DNA of 64,000 bases from Paraspadella gotoi (GCA_051294375.1 CM119263.1:25090688-25154687); one strand, 5' to 3'. Positions 1 through 11,814 are shown, counted from the stretch's first letter. The notes: generated by a model not told the origin, from the letters alone. Numbers and translations: made by a program.

Positions 1-108
1 AGACGACATGGTCGCCTTTAGTAGGATTGAGGATGACAAGACATGACGATGACGACGGTCGCCCTTGAAGGCGGAGAAGTTGACGACAATGATGAAATTT
101 AATGCATC
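1..108. repeat. Exact copy of 10925-11032
   Basis: The first 108 bases are read identically at 10925-11032. Similarity then continues with many small insertions and deletions to about 860 (matching about 11780). The segment contains the last two units of the 55-bp minisatellite, with GGTCGCC landmarks near 10 and 58. The identity followed by indel-rich similarity suggests an assembly duplication or gap-fill from noisy reads rather than an old genomic duplication. Confidence 0.9.
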
Positions 109-864
109 GCTATATTATCAACAGTAACGTGAAAATTGGTGACCATATTTGAATTCTTTGATTATATTATTTTATTCGATGGCTCGTAATTTATGAGACT
201 TTTTATTAAAAAAAATTTTCCGGTGTAATTATCTATATTAAATTCTGTTGCGTAATATCTTTCATGAACGATTCAAACCTCATTAACAGAAGAAGAAGTA
301 ATACAATTTTACGAATATGCGGTCGGAACTTAATGAAAATGGGATTATTGCGAATGAACGAAGCGGCATTTTGGTCAGAGATATTGGATGGTCCTGCGAC
401 ATAATCACTATATCATATAGATTTTTCCGATGGAATTCCTGAAATTAAATCAGCGATCTGTAAGTGGAGAGGAAATTTATAGAGAGTTCATAAAACACGC
501 GATCTTGTTGATTATCTCTTAATTAAGATATATGATAAAAGTATTGAGAGACATTTTAAAATATTATAAAAGTCACGAAAAAACCAAAAAAATGTCCAAT
601 ATGATAAGTTGAAATTGATCGTGATAATGTACATATTATAATAGTGATTTTCAATGTACCGTATTTCTCATGAGAGCAATCAGAGACGAAGAAAGAGGAA
701 GAGAGAATGAGGAGAAAATAAGAAAGAGGAGAAAGAGGAGAGAGGAGGAGAGAAAGAGTGGGATGACCGGAGGCTTTAGTCTTGGGTTTGATTACCGAGG
801 AGGCGGCTGGGAAATTCAACTCGAAGGGTGTTCACTTTCCCTCTCTCTAATTTTTCCCTCCCAG
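109..864. other. Non-coding sequence upstream of an SLC36 exon
   Basis: AT-rich sequence with a purine-rich (GA/AGG) stretch at about 670-770, ending in the pyrimidine tract and acceptor AG of the exon at 865. It is probably intron. It has an indel-rich copy at 11033-11780. Open frames across the purine stretch look like simple-sequence artefacts. Confidence 0.6.
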
Positions 865-1061
865 GATCTCCCTCTCATCACGGAGCCGAAGCACTGGCCC
901 AAGTTCATCTCCCTTTGCATCTACACGTTCGAGGGCATCATCCCCTTGCTGCACCTGCGGGCGAGGATGCGGCAACCGAAGGACATGCTGGGCTGGAACG
1001 GCGTCTTGCTCACTGTGCTCAACCTGATCATGATCCTCTACGTCACCATGGGATTCTTCGG
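865..1061 (+). CDS. SLC36-like proton-coupled amino-acid transporter, internal exon (copy 1)
   Basis: This exon encodes part of an SLC36/AAAP-family transporter, a multi-pass membrane protein that co-transports protons and small amino acids. It opens after a polypyrimidine-AG at 861-864 and reads DLPLITEPKHW, then YTFEGIIPLLHLRARM, then MLGWNGVLL, and ends in a hydrophobic helix closing YVTMGFFG before the donor GG|GTAAAC. The family hallmark FEGIG...PLENxM...GWNGVL...GFFGYLKYG is recognisable, with LHLRARM in place of the usual PLENxM. The next exon of this copy falls in the gap at 1124-1408; its counterpart is visible at 9335-9475 in the third copy. This is the only copy of the exon in the window whose frame is intact. 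Confidence 0.8.
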
Positions 1062-1123
1062 GTAAACTACACTTCCTTAATAAGTTAAACGTTTAAATGT
1101 CGTTGTACCCATTACCGTCACTT

Positions 1124-1408
1124 NNNNNNNNNNNNNNNNNNNNNNNNNNNNNNNNNNNNNNNNNNNNNNNNNNNNNNNNNNNNNNNNNNNNNNNNNNNNN
1201 NNNNNNNNNNNNNNNNNNNNNNNNNNNNNNNNNNNNNNNNNNNNNNNNNNNNNNNNNNNNNNNNNNNNNNNNNNNNNNNNNNNNNNNNNNNNNNNNNNNN
1301 NNNNNNNNNNNNNNNNNNNNNNNNNNNNNNNNNNNNNNNNNNNNNNNNNNNNNNNNNNNNNNNNNNNNNNNNNNNNNNNNNNNNNNNNNNNNNNNNNNNN
1401 NNNNNNNN
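1124..1408. other. Assembly gap (N)
   Basis: 285 N. By comparison with the third copy, it should contain the exon with the YGNDVSKTIT motif. Confidence 0.99.
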
Positions 1409-1489
1409 GACTATCCAGAGATTCTTGTTTTTCAATTCTCAATAAAAATAATTCCTCACCTCCAACCCCCAACCCCGAACTCACCCTCT

Positions 1490-1808
1490 TCCCACACTTT
1501 CCTCCATCCCAGCTACCGCAACCAACTCTCCAACCACCTCCCCTCCTTCCTCCGACGCTTCCCCCTCCTCCCCGAGATGATCTTCCGCTTTCTCCTCGTC
1601 GTCGTCTACTTCGTCCCTCCTCTCGTTTATCCGTCCATCGACAACCTCATGTCGCTCATCGGGACCATCACGGGCGTGCCCCTCGGGCTCGTGCTGCCCA
1701 GTGTCGTCCAGTTGCTCGTCCGCCATCCCTCGGGCGACTACGGACCCAAGAGGATCCTCTTCTTCGTCTTCCTCTTCTTCATCCTCGTCTCATCCGCCGT
1801 CTGCGTCT
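1490..1808 (+). CDS. SLC36-like transporter, C-terminal exon (copy 1, truncated by gap)
   Basis: The open frame reads LRRFPLLPEMIFRFLLVVV, then YFVPPLVYPSIDNLMSLIG, TITGVPLGLVLPSVVQLLV, and a final hydrophobic segment LFFVFLFFILVSSAVCV. This fits the last three membrane segments of SLC36 transporters, where IPxLxxFISLxGAxxxxxLxLxLPxxxEL is typical. The start is approximate because the acceptor is not obvious in the C-rich sequence upstream. The exon runs into the N-gap at 1809. It lies in order downstream of the 865-1061 exon, so the two are taken as one gene. The long antisense open frame here is a shadow. Confidence 0.7.
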
Positions 1809-2074
1809 NNNNNNNNNNNNNNNNNNNNNNNNNNNNNNNNNNNNNNNNNNNNNNNNNNNNNNNNNNNNNNNNNNNNNNNNNNNNNNNNNNNNNNNNNNNN
1901 NNNNNNNNNNNNNNNNNNNNNNNNNNNNNNNNNNNNNNNNNNNNNNNNNNNNNNNNNNNNNNNNNNNNNNNNNNNNNNNNNNNNNNNNNNNNNNNNNNNN
2001 NNNNNNNNNNNNNNNNNNNNNNNNNNNNNNNNNNNNNNNNNNNNNNNNNNNNNNNNNNNNNNNNNNNNNNNNNN
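1809..2074. other. Assembly gap (N)
   Basis: 266 N separating the SLC36 last exon from the 55-bp minisatellite. Confidence 0.99.
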
Positions 2075-2166
2075 GATTGACGATGACGGAAACGATGACG
2101 ACAATGACGACATGGTCGCCTTTTACGAGGATTGACGATGACGAAAACGATGACGACAATGACGAC
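2075..2166. repeat. 55-bp minisatellite, 1.7 units, cut by gap
   Basis: GATTGACGATGACG recurs at 2075 and 2130, giving a 55-bp unit rich in GACGA steps with the landmark GGTCGCCTTTTACGAG. It is cut by a 25-N gap at 2167-2191. The same unit makes up a longer, degraded array at 10210-10990. In-frame TGA codons in the unit argue against coding. Confidence 0.85.
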
Positions 2167-2289
2167 NNNNNNNNNNNNNNNNNNNNNNNNNTCTAACAAA
2201 ATTAAATAATTTCCTTTTTTATACATAGTTTCTATGAGAAACATTTTAAATAGCCAACTACGTCCGCCTGCACGATTCCCCAATACTGT

Positions 2290-2575
2290 CAGAGATGACC
2301 TTCCGCCTTCTTCCTCGATCATCATCTTACTTCATTCCTTCCACTCGCGTATCCGTCATTGAGCACCTCATGGCTTTGTCGGCACAGTGGCGGGCTATTC
2401 CTCTATCGGTGATGTGCCCAACCTGGTGCAGCTCCTTGTACGCTATTCGGCGGACGAGACTTGACCCAAAAGGATTCTCTGCTTCATTTTTTACTGTTTC
2501 GTCGTCGTCGTTTCCATTGCTCTGGTCGTTATTGGTGTCGCTGAACAACGTCATCGATATGATCCACTTTTTATG
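2290..2575 (+). pseudogene. Orphan SLC36 last exon, frame-broken
   Basis: The reading resembles the C-terminal exon at 1490-1808, but in pieces across frames: EMTFRLL at 2294, then PNLVQLLVRYSADET followed by an in-frame TGA, then PKRILCFIFYCFVVVVSIA. The motif order (MIFR, LVQLLV, PKRIL, hydrophobic end) is the same as in copy 1. It is therefore a paralogous exon that has lost its frame, or carries sequence errors. No upstream exons belong to it within 2.2-2.3 kb. Confidence 0.65.
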
Positions 2576-2579
2576 AGAA

Positions 2580-4240
2580 AAAAGGGAGAGAGGTATATAC
2601 TTAAAGGAATACTCATTATGATTGTGCAGATCTGACCTTAAATATAGTGCGAATATTCAAGATTCAACATGAAAAGGTTATATATACTCGACCCTTCATG
2701 TAAATAGTATAATCTCAAAGAAAGTGGCATAGGGAAAGATGTAAAAGTTACAACATGTAGTTCGTAGTTGCTCTCTCGACCATCTCCCTGTGTAATAAAT
2801 TTTAGATTATACAATTACAATTGATACATTCGGTCATAATTAATATAGACGAATAGTACTGGTAGTTTGAAGTATATTTTTCGTTATAGACCTTACCTTT
2901 GTGTGAGCTCCATCAGTCCGTTGATAGTCCCTTCTCTTACCCATTGTTGGTAAGTTAGAAGACCAGGATTTATATCGCACGCTATACCTCCTCCTCTCCT
3001 ATCTTCTCTGCTGGCTCTCTCTCCTACCTCGTACTCTTCTCTTCTCCTTCCCTCTTTTCCGCTATGTCCTGCCCTTTTCTAAGAATATATTGATCTAGTG
3101 TGGCAGTAGGCTGATATACAGGGCACGTCATCTAATTCGATACGCACCTTGTAATATTTAATTATAAAATTTTTTTCATACTAATAGGAAATATACTTGA
3201 CTTTTTTTCCCGCAATTCGTAAATTCTAGCTAGGATAGTTGCTACTGTTCATAAACATTTTCTTCAGAGGTAAATTTCTGAAGAAGCATTTTTAGTTACG
3301 CCTGGACGAAACCGTAAATATCTACAACAACACAACATCTCGCCTTAAGCGAGTTGGAGAGGCTTACGATCAGAAAATATAATGACACTTAAGTCGGTTG
3401 AATATCAGCTATGTTATAGCTTTGAACTTTTACTTGTATGGATAAAGAACTTTATTTTTCTTTAATTCATCCTTGTTTAAAATCAGTCAGGAATCTCGCA
3501 TGACAGCCGTAAATTGCTTACCTCGGTTTGATGGGTATTTTAAACGGCATAAAAATCCAGGAAAGTAATTATAACATGAACGGTAAGAATGATAATCTTT
3601 ATTTTTTTCTACTTGTGTTTGGAATTTCTCAACACTAGCATTTATACGGGTATTCTTGTATGTCACAAGATCAAAAAATTAGAAGCCCGCACAAACTATT
3701 ACATTTTAAATGGCGCAACTAATCTGTCTCTTGTGGGTTAGCAAGAAAGAACTTCGTCTGGCTGGATGTTTTAATGATGACTCATAATAATGACTCCGAT
3801 ATCCGTCTATGGCAAAAGTTATTTTGGCAAAATCCGGCAAAGGTTGAATTTGGAATAACAAAATCATTTCCTATTTTGTTTTTTAATAATTTTTATTTAT
3901 AGTTTAATTATATAATTTCTATTTACCTAAGCATTTATTAGATGCCATTGGAAGATAAAAATTTAAAAAAATAGAAAAGTACGTATGAAAAATTCGTCTT
4001 TCCCTAATAGAAAAAAAATTATGTATCTAAGACAAGTCTTTTGGGAAGTCAAATACTGCCCGCTGCGGAGGACAATTAGGACTTTTCCGCATCACCCGTT
4101 CGGTAATTAATCAGCCGTTAGTATATTGGATTAATTAATTCAACGTTATTGTTAATTGTTATTGAGTAATTTTTTTTAATGGCACTTCCTCTCCTTGTTT
4201 TTTTTCGTGACACTGCATAAGAAGCCAAACGCTTTCCGAA
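2580..4240. other. Non-coding, AT-rich
   Basis: No convincing exon, RNA gene or repeat array is visible on either strand. A CT-rich patch lies at 2990-3070. The sequence is typical intergenic or intronic AT-rich DNA between SLC36 copies. Confidence 0.6.
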
Positions 4241-4247
4241 TCACCCC

Positions 4248-6440
4248 TTGGTGCAAACTTCTGTGATCGCAGCCCGCCAGACCCAGCCGGCTCGTCCGAA
4301 GGCACAGCCTCCAACTTTGGCGCCAATCATTGGCATTTCCGGTACTTTCGTTGGCGCCGGTTCTCTCTCTCCCTATTTGCTTTCTCCTTCGTGGCATTCG
4401 TCGTTGGCTCTACGGTTGTCCTCTGTTTGTTGTTGTGGCCTCCTCAGCTCTGTGCTGCTTATGTCAACATTTGTTGATGCTGCACAAAGCGGCTCGGAGT
4501 GGACAGTTGTTGTTGTTTGAATATCAACATTTTTTTAGGCCAACAAATAACCAACCTAATGATTCCTGTTAAAACGATAAAACTATAAATGCATGTTGCC
4601 ATTGAACGATATTTTTCCTCAGAGACGAGTTCGACTGACAGCAAACGGACCTTGGGATCCGGCTTGGAAGCCGCCCTACGAGTGGCGGCCTGCTTGGATC
4701 AGCGACGTTGTTGCTCAGACGAAGTAAAAATTTTGTTTCAGTCATCGCCTGCTTGCCGAGATTCATTTTCGCCGGACCATTATTTGTCTTCATTGCATGA
4801 AAACGTTTCGGGTAAAATTAAATGGAATAATTAACTTTTTATTAGTGACATTGATATGAAGGATTCCGTTTTAAGCTTTTTATTACCAATTCATGTCACT
4901 AATTATCAATTAAAGCAATGCTGAGAAGTTGAGCGTTAAAAATACCTCATAATATTGACTAAACAAGAAAAAAGAAGATCAGTGATAAGTAAAAAATAGT
5001 TTTTCTCGTAAAATTTTTTTTGACGTCTTTAAGAACAATCATCTTTTATAAAATCATCTTTTTCAATGCCGGAATTACTTCAATTTGGCTTTATCTTGAT
5101 TATCAGTCCAAGCTTGAGTAGAATCCGTATTTTTCCAGATACGCAACAGGATTGAATTGGCGCAATCGCGGTCTGAATCTTGTCGGCGTTCCCGATGTGG
5201 CTGTTCTGGTATCAATTCGCTAGCAACAAGTTTCTTCAGCTTTATCTCTACTCGGCAACTTAGTCTTTTGCTCGGTTGGTTTTTCTTGTCATTTGGCAAT
5301 GCATCGTCAGGACCATTTGCGTTTTTCAAGTTATAAAAAATTTAAATATGGCAATATTGTGGTTAATTAGATTCAGATTGTTTTATTTCAGACCTTCACT
5401 TATGTGAGAATTATGTAAATTATTACTATATCTATATTCTATTACTCTATCTGTATGTTGTATGTTTAAAAAGTATTGAAAAATCTGCTGTGTTCAAACA
5501 GGAGCTGACCACATTCCTTCATATCATCAAAAATCCCCAAATATCATCGCATCTTGTCATCTACACCTACGAAGCATCGTTCCCTTTGCTGCACCTTCGA
5601 GCAAAAATGCGGCGTCCCATACGAAATGCTGTTTCAAGCGGTACAGTTCTTTCTCACAAATTCTCGCACTTTGATCATCATCTATATTTGGCGATGGCAT
5701 TCTATAGGTGCTGGGACACATGATAAAAGTTATTTTAAATTTTGAGTTTTTCAGATTCTAGTCCTTTGTTAAGTACATCATAATAATCTTTCGTGCTCAG
5801 CTCTTGGCTTAGCACGAATACCTTTTTTATCACTTTCAGTGACTAAGTATGGACCGGATACGGGCCGCACGATCACTCTCAATCTACCCAAAGAACCAAA
5901 ACTTACGATTCCACTGCGGCATCATCTTTAGCCTCGTCTTGCTAACCTCTTTTCCGTCAACATTTGCCAGTTTAGTTGATATCGATTGTAATGCTATTTC
6001 CACATTCTTTATATTTTAATTAATTAATTTAGAATAGATAAGGTAAAGTTTTTTTTCTCCTAGTTTCCACAAGCACCTTTATTTGACAAACTGCCCGTTC
6101 CGCTTTCCAAAACAATCCCCGCTTCTCTCCGAGATGACTTCGCTTTACTCTCGTTCGTGCTATATTTATATTCTTCCGTACGCATATCCCTCCCTTGGGG
6201 AACCTACTGGCTCTCATCGGCACGGTGCGGGATCCCAATTGGCGATCGTGCTGCCCAACGTGGTTGGCAGTGCTCGTCCGCTATCCCGCGACGCAGATTT
6301 TTGGACAAAACGAATATCTGCTATACTTTCACTTGTTATGTCGTCGTCGGGCCCGTGCTGTCGTTCGTCGTCTCGGGTCGTCGTTAGCTCATAGATATGA
6401 TCAACTTTTACGAGAATGAACACTTTCTGAACAGGCACGG
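4248..6440 (+). pseudogene. Decayed SLC36-like transporter (copy 2)
   Basis: Remnants of successive SLC36 exons occur in the expected order, but in shifting frames. They are: a hydrophobic segment at about 4360-4460 (FAFSFVAFVVGSTVVL); LEAALRVAACL at about 4660 with VSVIACLPRFIFAGPLFVFIA-like sequence to 4790; LLLGWFFLSFGNA-like sequence at about 5260; an exon after the acceptor at 5500-5501 (ELTTFLHIIKNP, then YTYEASFPLLHLRAKM); TKYGPDTGRTITLNLP at about 5845; and a C-terminal exon at 6095-6400 (LLSEMTS, then LPNVVG). Each exon needs at least one frameshift and some carry stops. The YGPDTGRTITLNLP stretch is the best match to the family motif. It is likely a pseudogene, although sequencing indels could exaggerate the damage. 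Confidence 0.65.
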
Positions 6441-7500
6441 TAATAAGTTTAAATTTAAAACGTTTTAATTTACGTACCGCTAATGATTATGCAATGCATG
6501 ATATTATACGTAAATTATTCGAAGGTATATACTTCTTAGCTTTTTATTTACGTATTCTTTGGGAATTTAGTATAATTAAAAAAAGGCAAATGAAATACAA
6601 TCTTGAGGTGGTATCGAAACTTTAAAGGTCTATATTAAACCTTGACCGGCAGGGGGGGGGGGAGATAGAAAGATTAACCACTGCCCACTCATCACGAGAA
6701 ATAACGCAACAGAAAGTCCACGATTTTCGTTACCGTCAAATATCAAAGTCCAGAGTTCATCTCTCGCGATGTTTATCTTGAAAAGAAAAGAAAAAACGGT
6801 CTTCTCTTATCGATTGATTTCAGATTGTAAGTAGTTGTTAGAATGTTAAGGCAGCTCGGAACAACTTTACTCAACCTTTTTTTTAAAAATTTAATAAGCT
6901 TTTGAGAAATCGATTCTAAAGTTTATTCGTTTATCTTTCAGAAAATTAATTGCATGAAGTTTAAAAAATCTTATTATTTGTATAATATTTTTTGCCGTGT
7001 TAGACTTAATATCAAACCATTCGATCTCGAAAAACTTGGGTAGTTCGTTTATCAATAAATAGCAATTTCTCGACCGAATTTGAAGATTCCCAAAATCTCT
7101 AGGACAAAAGACATTGCGATCTGTTCTGAGCCGAAATTAATTTCGGCCCTTCTTTTGTGGTATATCTTTGAAAAATTTTTTTTCTCAGCGATCGGGTTTC
7201 TCTAATCTCTATTTCGTTAATTATTTTATAAATTAATTATCCTCTAAAAAGGGATTTGTTTCCGCCAGGAAATATTTAATTAACTCGAAATCATCTCGCC
7301 CAGTTTAACAAATCAGTAACACAAATTACATGCTAAGAAAAAGGCCAAATAAAAAAACTGAAGAGAAGCAACTGGGAAATTCCACTGAGATCCGCCCTGA
7401 ATGCTCTATTTTTTTTTCCAAGATATTTTGTGTGCATTTGTTTTCCTATTTTCTCTTTCTGTTCAGATTTCTAAAAAAAATAATCCCGAGGTCGTCTCAG
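6441..7500. other. Non-coding spacer
   Basis: AT-rich sequence with a poly-G run near 6652. No exon, RNA or ordered repeat was recognised between the second and third SLC36 copies. Confidence 0.55.
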
Positions 7501-8733
7501 TGAAGATCCAATTCAAGCGATGAGAGACGCTACCTGCTCCGTATCGGGGAAGGGCCAGAGAAGCGTTTTCTCCGATGGGGAAGAACAACAGACGCTATTT
7601 GCAAGAGGCGGAGAGGGACGAAAGGCTTACGAGGGATCAGCTTGGCCTCGGGAAAGACCCGCCGATGAAGAATCCCTTGCAAAAAAGGTCGGTAACCATG
7701 ACAAATGCACAAGAAATTTATTGTCACCATTGGCGGCTGCTATTGGTAAAGTTCGATGATTAAAAACGCACAACGATTTTCATTCCTAGCAGATTCGGAC
7801 GCCTCCTCCAGTTAGCGAATCTAAAGCATCAAACTTAGCGACGATGATGTGTTATCTCCGGGACTTTCGCGCGCCGGAATCTTTCCCTCCCCTTCGCTTT
7901 ACCTTGGCCGGCGTGGCTCTCGCCCGATCGGCACCCTCGCCGTCCTGGGATTTCTCACTATTGGCTGCTACGGGATACATTTGATTGCGCGAGGGAGAAT
8001 GGAGTAAGTTTATTCATAGATTTGGTTTTATTATTGTTTATATGTTTTATATTTGTCACCTTTTCTTCCTATATTATTACCATTTTTAAGTAATTGAAAA
8101 AATGTTAAATTTTCTCAGTTGTTGTTGCTTTTTACGATTTGCAAAATATTTCACAAAACTTATTCCCAAATCTTTCACGATAGGAGAGGCGGCATCAAGC
8201 TGAGCGATTTAGGCTTCGTGCCTGAAGCTGCCTCAACGTGGGCCCCGGACTGCTTCGGCGAGGAGCTTTGGCGCGGAGAGCGAGGGAAGTCCCTCAACGC
8301 CTTGTCTGCGTCCCGCAGGTCGTCTTCGCGCGGACCTTACCCTTCTTCTCATCGCCAAGAATGTTCAGGTAGGGGATAAAGGTAGTTCCTGTAATTATAA
8401 CTTTCTCTTTTTCATTATATACTAAATCAATTTGCTATGCAATCCCAGGAAGTAGCCAACTTGACTGTTGGGAACGACCGGACCCGAATTGGATCATGAT
8501 TGATCTTTCCCTTAGTGGTGGTGATTCTCGGAGACTATCGTAGCCACTCGCTTTTCTCGGACTCATTCTCCTCAGCCGGCAACGTCATCTTTCGCATCGG
8601 ATTTCTTGCATTAATTTTGAGAAGGAGTCGTGCAAGACCCGTTGCCCTATCGGGGAGGGTGAGAGATAGTTGATCGATTGTTGGAGTCAATTAAATTGGT
8701 TAATGATTTAATTAGTATTAATTGGAATTAGAT

Positions 8734-8949
8734 ATTTATTTATTTATTTATTTATATTATTTATTATATTTATTTTTTTTTTTTATTTTATTTATTTTTT
8801 AATTTAATTTTATTATATTTATTTTATTTATTTATTTTTTTATTTATTTATTTAGTTATTTATTTATTTTTTTATTTATTTATTTATTTATTATATTTAT
8901 TTATTTTCTTTTCTTTCTTTCTTTCTTTCATTTCTTTCTTTCTTTCTAT

Positions 8950-8985
<36 letters not shown>

Positions 8986-8998
8986 TTCTTTCTTTACT
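8734..8998. repeat. (TTTA)n then (TTTC)n microsatellites
   Basis: Imperfect TTTA repeats (8734-8903) pass directly into TTTC repeats (8906-8998), inside an intron of SLC36 copy 3. The array stops immediately before the block that duplicates 831-1123. Confidence 0.95.
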
Positions 8999-9000
8999 TC

Positions 9001-10205
9001 GATTCACTTTCCCTCTCTCTAATTTTTCCCTCCCAGGATCTTCCTCTATCACGGCCGAAGCACTGGCCCAAAGTTCATCTCCCTTTGGGCATCTTACACG
9101 TTTCGAGGGCATCATCCCCATTGCTGCACCTGCGGGCGAGGATGCGGCAACCGAAGGACATTGCTTGGCTGGAACGGCGTCTTGCCACTGTTTGGCTCAA
9201 CCTGATCCATGATCCTCTACGTCACCATGCGGATTTCTTGGGTGGTAAACTACCACTTCTTAATAAGTTAAACGTTTAAATGTCGTTGGTACCATTTACC
9301 GTCACTTGTTACTGTCATTATTCACCACCAGATACTTTGAAATACGGGAACGACGTGAGCAAAACGATCACGGCTGAATCTCCCGCTGGCGCGCTCTACG
9401 AATTCCCTGCGCATTATATTCAAGCTGCTCCTCGTTCACGTTCGTTTCCAGTATGCAAATGATCCTATCGTGGGAAATAGTGTAAGGGATTCATGGGCAC
9501 TGGGCGTTTCTAACATAACCGTTATTGGAAGTTAATCAGTGTGAGAATAATGTTCAACGGCAAAATCATGTTTACTTAAATATTTTATTTGTTTGGTTGT
9601 TTGTTTAAAGAGCACGGCCGGATGTACACGAAAATGAAAGTGTCGTCCGGTTTTATTCCTCTCTCAATCATTGCACTTTGCAGGCAATTTGCAGTATTAA
9701 ACAAAGGGCATCATAGCGTGACTATCCAGAGATTCTTGTTTTTCAATTCTCTCAATAAAATACATTCCTTCTACCTCCAACCCCAACGCCGAACTCAGCC
9801 CCTCTTCCCACACTTTCCTTCCATCCCAGCTACCGCACACCTGTCTCTTACTCTCCAACACTTTCCCTCTTCCTTCCTCCGATCGCTTTCCCCTCCTCCC
9901 CGACGCTGATCTTTGCCGCTTTCTCTGCGTCGTCGTCTATCTTCGTCCTGCCTCCTCGATATTATCCGTCGCTCCATCGGACAACCTAGTGTCGTCTTCT
10001 TCGGCGACCATCACGGGGCGGTGCCTTCTGCGGTGCTCGTTGAGCTCTGCCCCTCCAGTGGGTCCGTCCAGTTGCTCGTCCTGTGCCATTTTCTGTGCGG
10101 GCACTACCGGGACCCGAATAGGATCCTCTTCCATTCCGTCTTCTCTTTCGTGTCATCTCCTCGTCTCATCCGTGCTGCGTCTTCGGGATTCGACTCGCCG
10201 GCTCT
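9001..10205. repeat. Indel-rich duplicate of 831-1807
   Basis: 9005-9305 matches 831-1123, and 9719-10200 matches 1408-1807, both with frequent one- and two-base insertions or deletions. Examples are CTCATCACGGAGCCG against CTATCACGGCCG, and an extra base every 10-30 bases in the C-rich part. The stretch 9306-9718 fills in what is N in the first copy. Confidence 0.85.
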
Positions 10206-10209
10206 GACG

Positions 10210-10990
10210 ACATGGAATAGCACTTTCTAGAGATTTAGATCGCAGATGATGAATGCCAATGAGACAAATGACGACATGATCGGCCTTCTCTCATGAAGAG
10301 ATTGAAGATGAACGCGGAAAACGATGAAACGACAATGACGATCATGATCGGCGCTCCTTAGTTCAATGGATATGGACCGATGAACGGGAAACGATTGACG
10401 ACAAGTGACGTACATGATTCGCCTTTTACGAAGGAGTTAGACCATGGATGATGACAATGACATGACGACATATACGCCCTTTTACGACGGATTGACGATG
10501 ACGAGAACCGATGACGACAATGACGACATGGTTCGCCTTTTACAGAGGGATCCGACGCATGACCCGAGAACGGATGACCCGACAGTGCGCAACAAGGTTG
10601 ATGAACGTGACCTTTAGATACACAGGATCTTTTCGATGTGACGGAGAAAACGTGACTGACAATGACGACATGCTCTGCCTTTAGACGGAGTATTGTAACT
10701 TGAGATGACGAAAGACGAATGACGCCTCTGCAGAGAATGAGACGAGACGAAGGTAGACATGGTCGCCTTTTTACGAGGTATTTGATCTGATGAAATGTGA
10801 TAGAAGACCAAAGTACGACATATCGCCATGCTTAAAGGATGCATTAGATGACGAAAAAGACTGAAGTGACGTGACACATGGTCGCCTTGAGCGGAGAGAT
10901 TGACGAAGATGATGACCAATGACAAGACGACATGGTCGCCTTTAGTAGGATTGAGGATGACAAGACATGACGATGACGACGGTCGCCCTT
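10210..10990. repeat. Degraded 55-bp minisatellite array
   Basis: About a dozen units marked by variants of GGTCGCCTTTTACGAGG at about 55-60 base spacing (near 10280, 10350, 10419, 10471, 10531, 10610, 10674, 10765, 10823, 10880, 10937 and 10981). Each is accompanied by GACGATGACGACAATGACGAC variants. The unit matches 2075-2166. Variation between units is largely indels. Confidence 0.85.
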
Positions 10991-11780
10991 GAAGGCGGAG
11001 AAGTTGACGACAATGATGAAATTAACATCGGGTTCATGAATTTATTTAACGACGGAACAGTAACGATGAAGGTGACCATATTTGAATTCTTTGATTAATA
11101 TTATTTTATTCGACGGCTCTAATTTATAACTTTTTTTTATTAAAAAATAATTTTGCGGTGAAACATTCTTTTCGTACGAAAATCATAAATTCTTGTTGGA
11201 TAGAGAGTTAGTTTCTTTCATGAACGATTCAACTGATAACAGAAAGTAAGTAAAATACCATAGGAACGAAAAAATGAAGGCGGAACTAATGAAAATGGGA
11301 TTAAGATTATGCGAAAAGTGATTAACGAATGAACGAAGCGGATTTGGTCGAGAACAAATGGGATGCGCGACTAATCCGTATTCATTATTGGCAGATTTTC
11401 TCCCGATGGAATTCCTAATTAAATCAGAGACTGAGTGGAGGGAAATTTAGAGAGTTGTAACACGCAATCTTGTTGAATCAAGAAGCGAATTAAATATTGA
11501 TAAAGAATTGAGAGACATTTAAAATATTAAAAAGTCGCTTACGAAAAAACCAAAAAAATGTCAAAAATGGATAATGTGAAATTGATCGGATAAATAATTA
11601 TAATATATTTCAATGTACGTATTTTCAGAGAGGCAATAGAGACAGAAAGAGAGAGAGAGAAGAGAGAATGAGAGAAAAAGAAAGAGAGAAAGAGAGAGAG
11701 AGAGAGAGAAAGAGATGGATGACCGAGGCTTAGTCAGGATTACCAGAAGGACGTGACGCGGAAATTCAACTCGAAGGTAA
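10925..11780. repeat. Copy of window positions 1-860
   Basis: Identical to 1-108, then indel-rich similarity until GAAATTCAACTCGAAGG (11760-11776, matching the same words near 812-827). After that the two copies part and a gap follows at 11815. Confidence 0.9.
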
Positions 11781-11814
11781 AGAGTTTCCAATGTTAGGAC
11801 TCGAGTTAGAAAAA

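Larger units (their letters stand above)
7800..10205 (+). pseudogene. SLC36-like transporter, nearly complete but frame-broken (copy 3)
   Basis: Exons follow the family order. TM1 is at about 7830-8003 (SRAGIFPSPSLYLG, then IGTLAVLGFLTIGCYGIHLI, donor GGA|GTAAGT). About 8190-8365 reads LNVGPGLLRRGA and FFSSPRMFR in alternating frames. About 8448-8640 reads AGNVIFRIGFLALI. About 9037-9230 is the noisy twin of 865-1061. About 9335-9475 reads KYGNDVSKTIT, then LRIIFKLLLVHV. About 9720-10205 is the twin of the last exon. Frame changes are single-base insertions or deletions scattered through otherwise matching sequence, which looks more like uncorrected long-read errors than ageing. A working gene may exist here in the real genome. 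The N-terminal exon (about 7520-7700) is uncertain. Confidence 0.65.

Noticed and set aside
4200-4580. Several overlapping frames read as independent small proteins
   Set aside because: Better explained together as frame-shifted remnants of the first SLC36 exons of copy 2, although the match is weak here.
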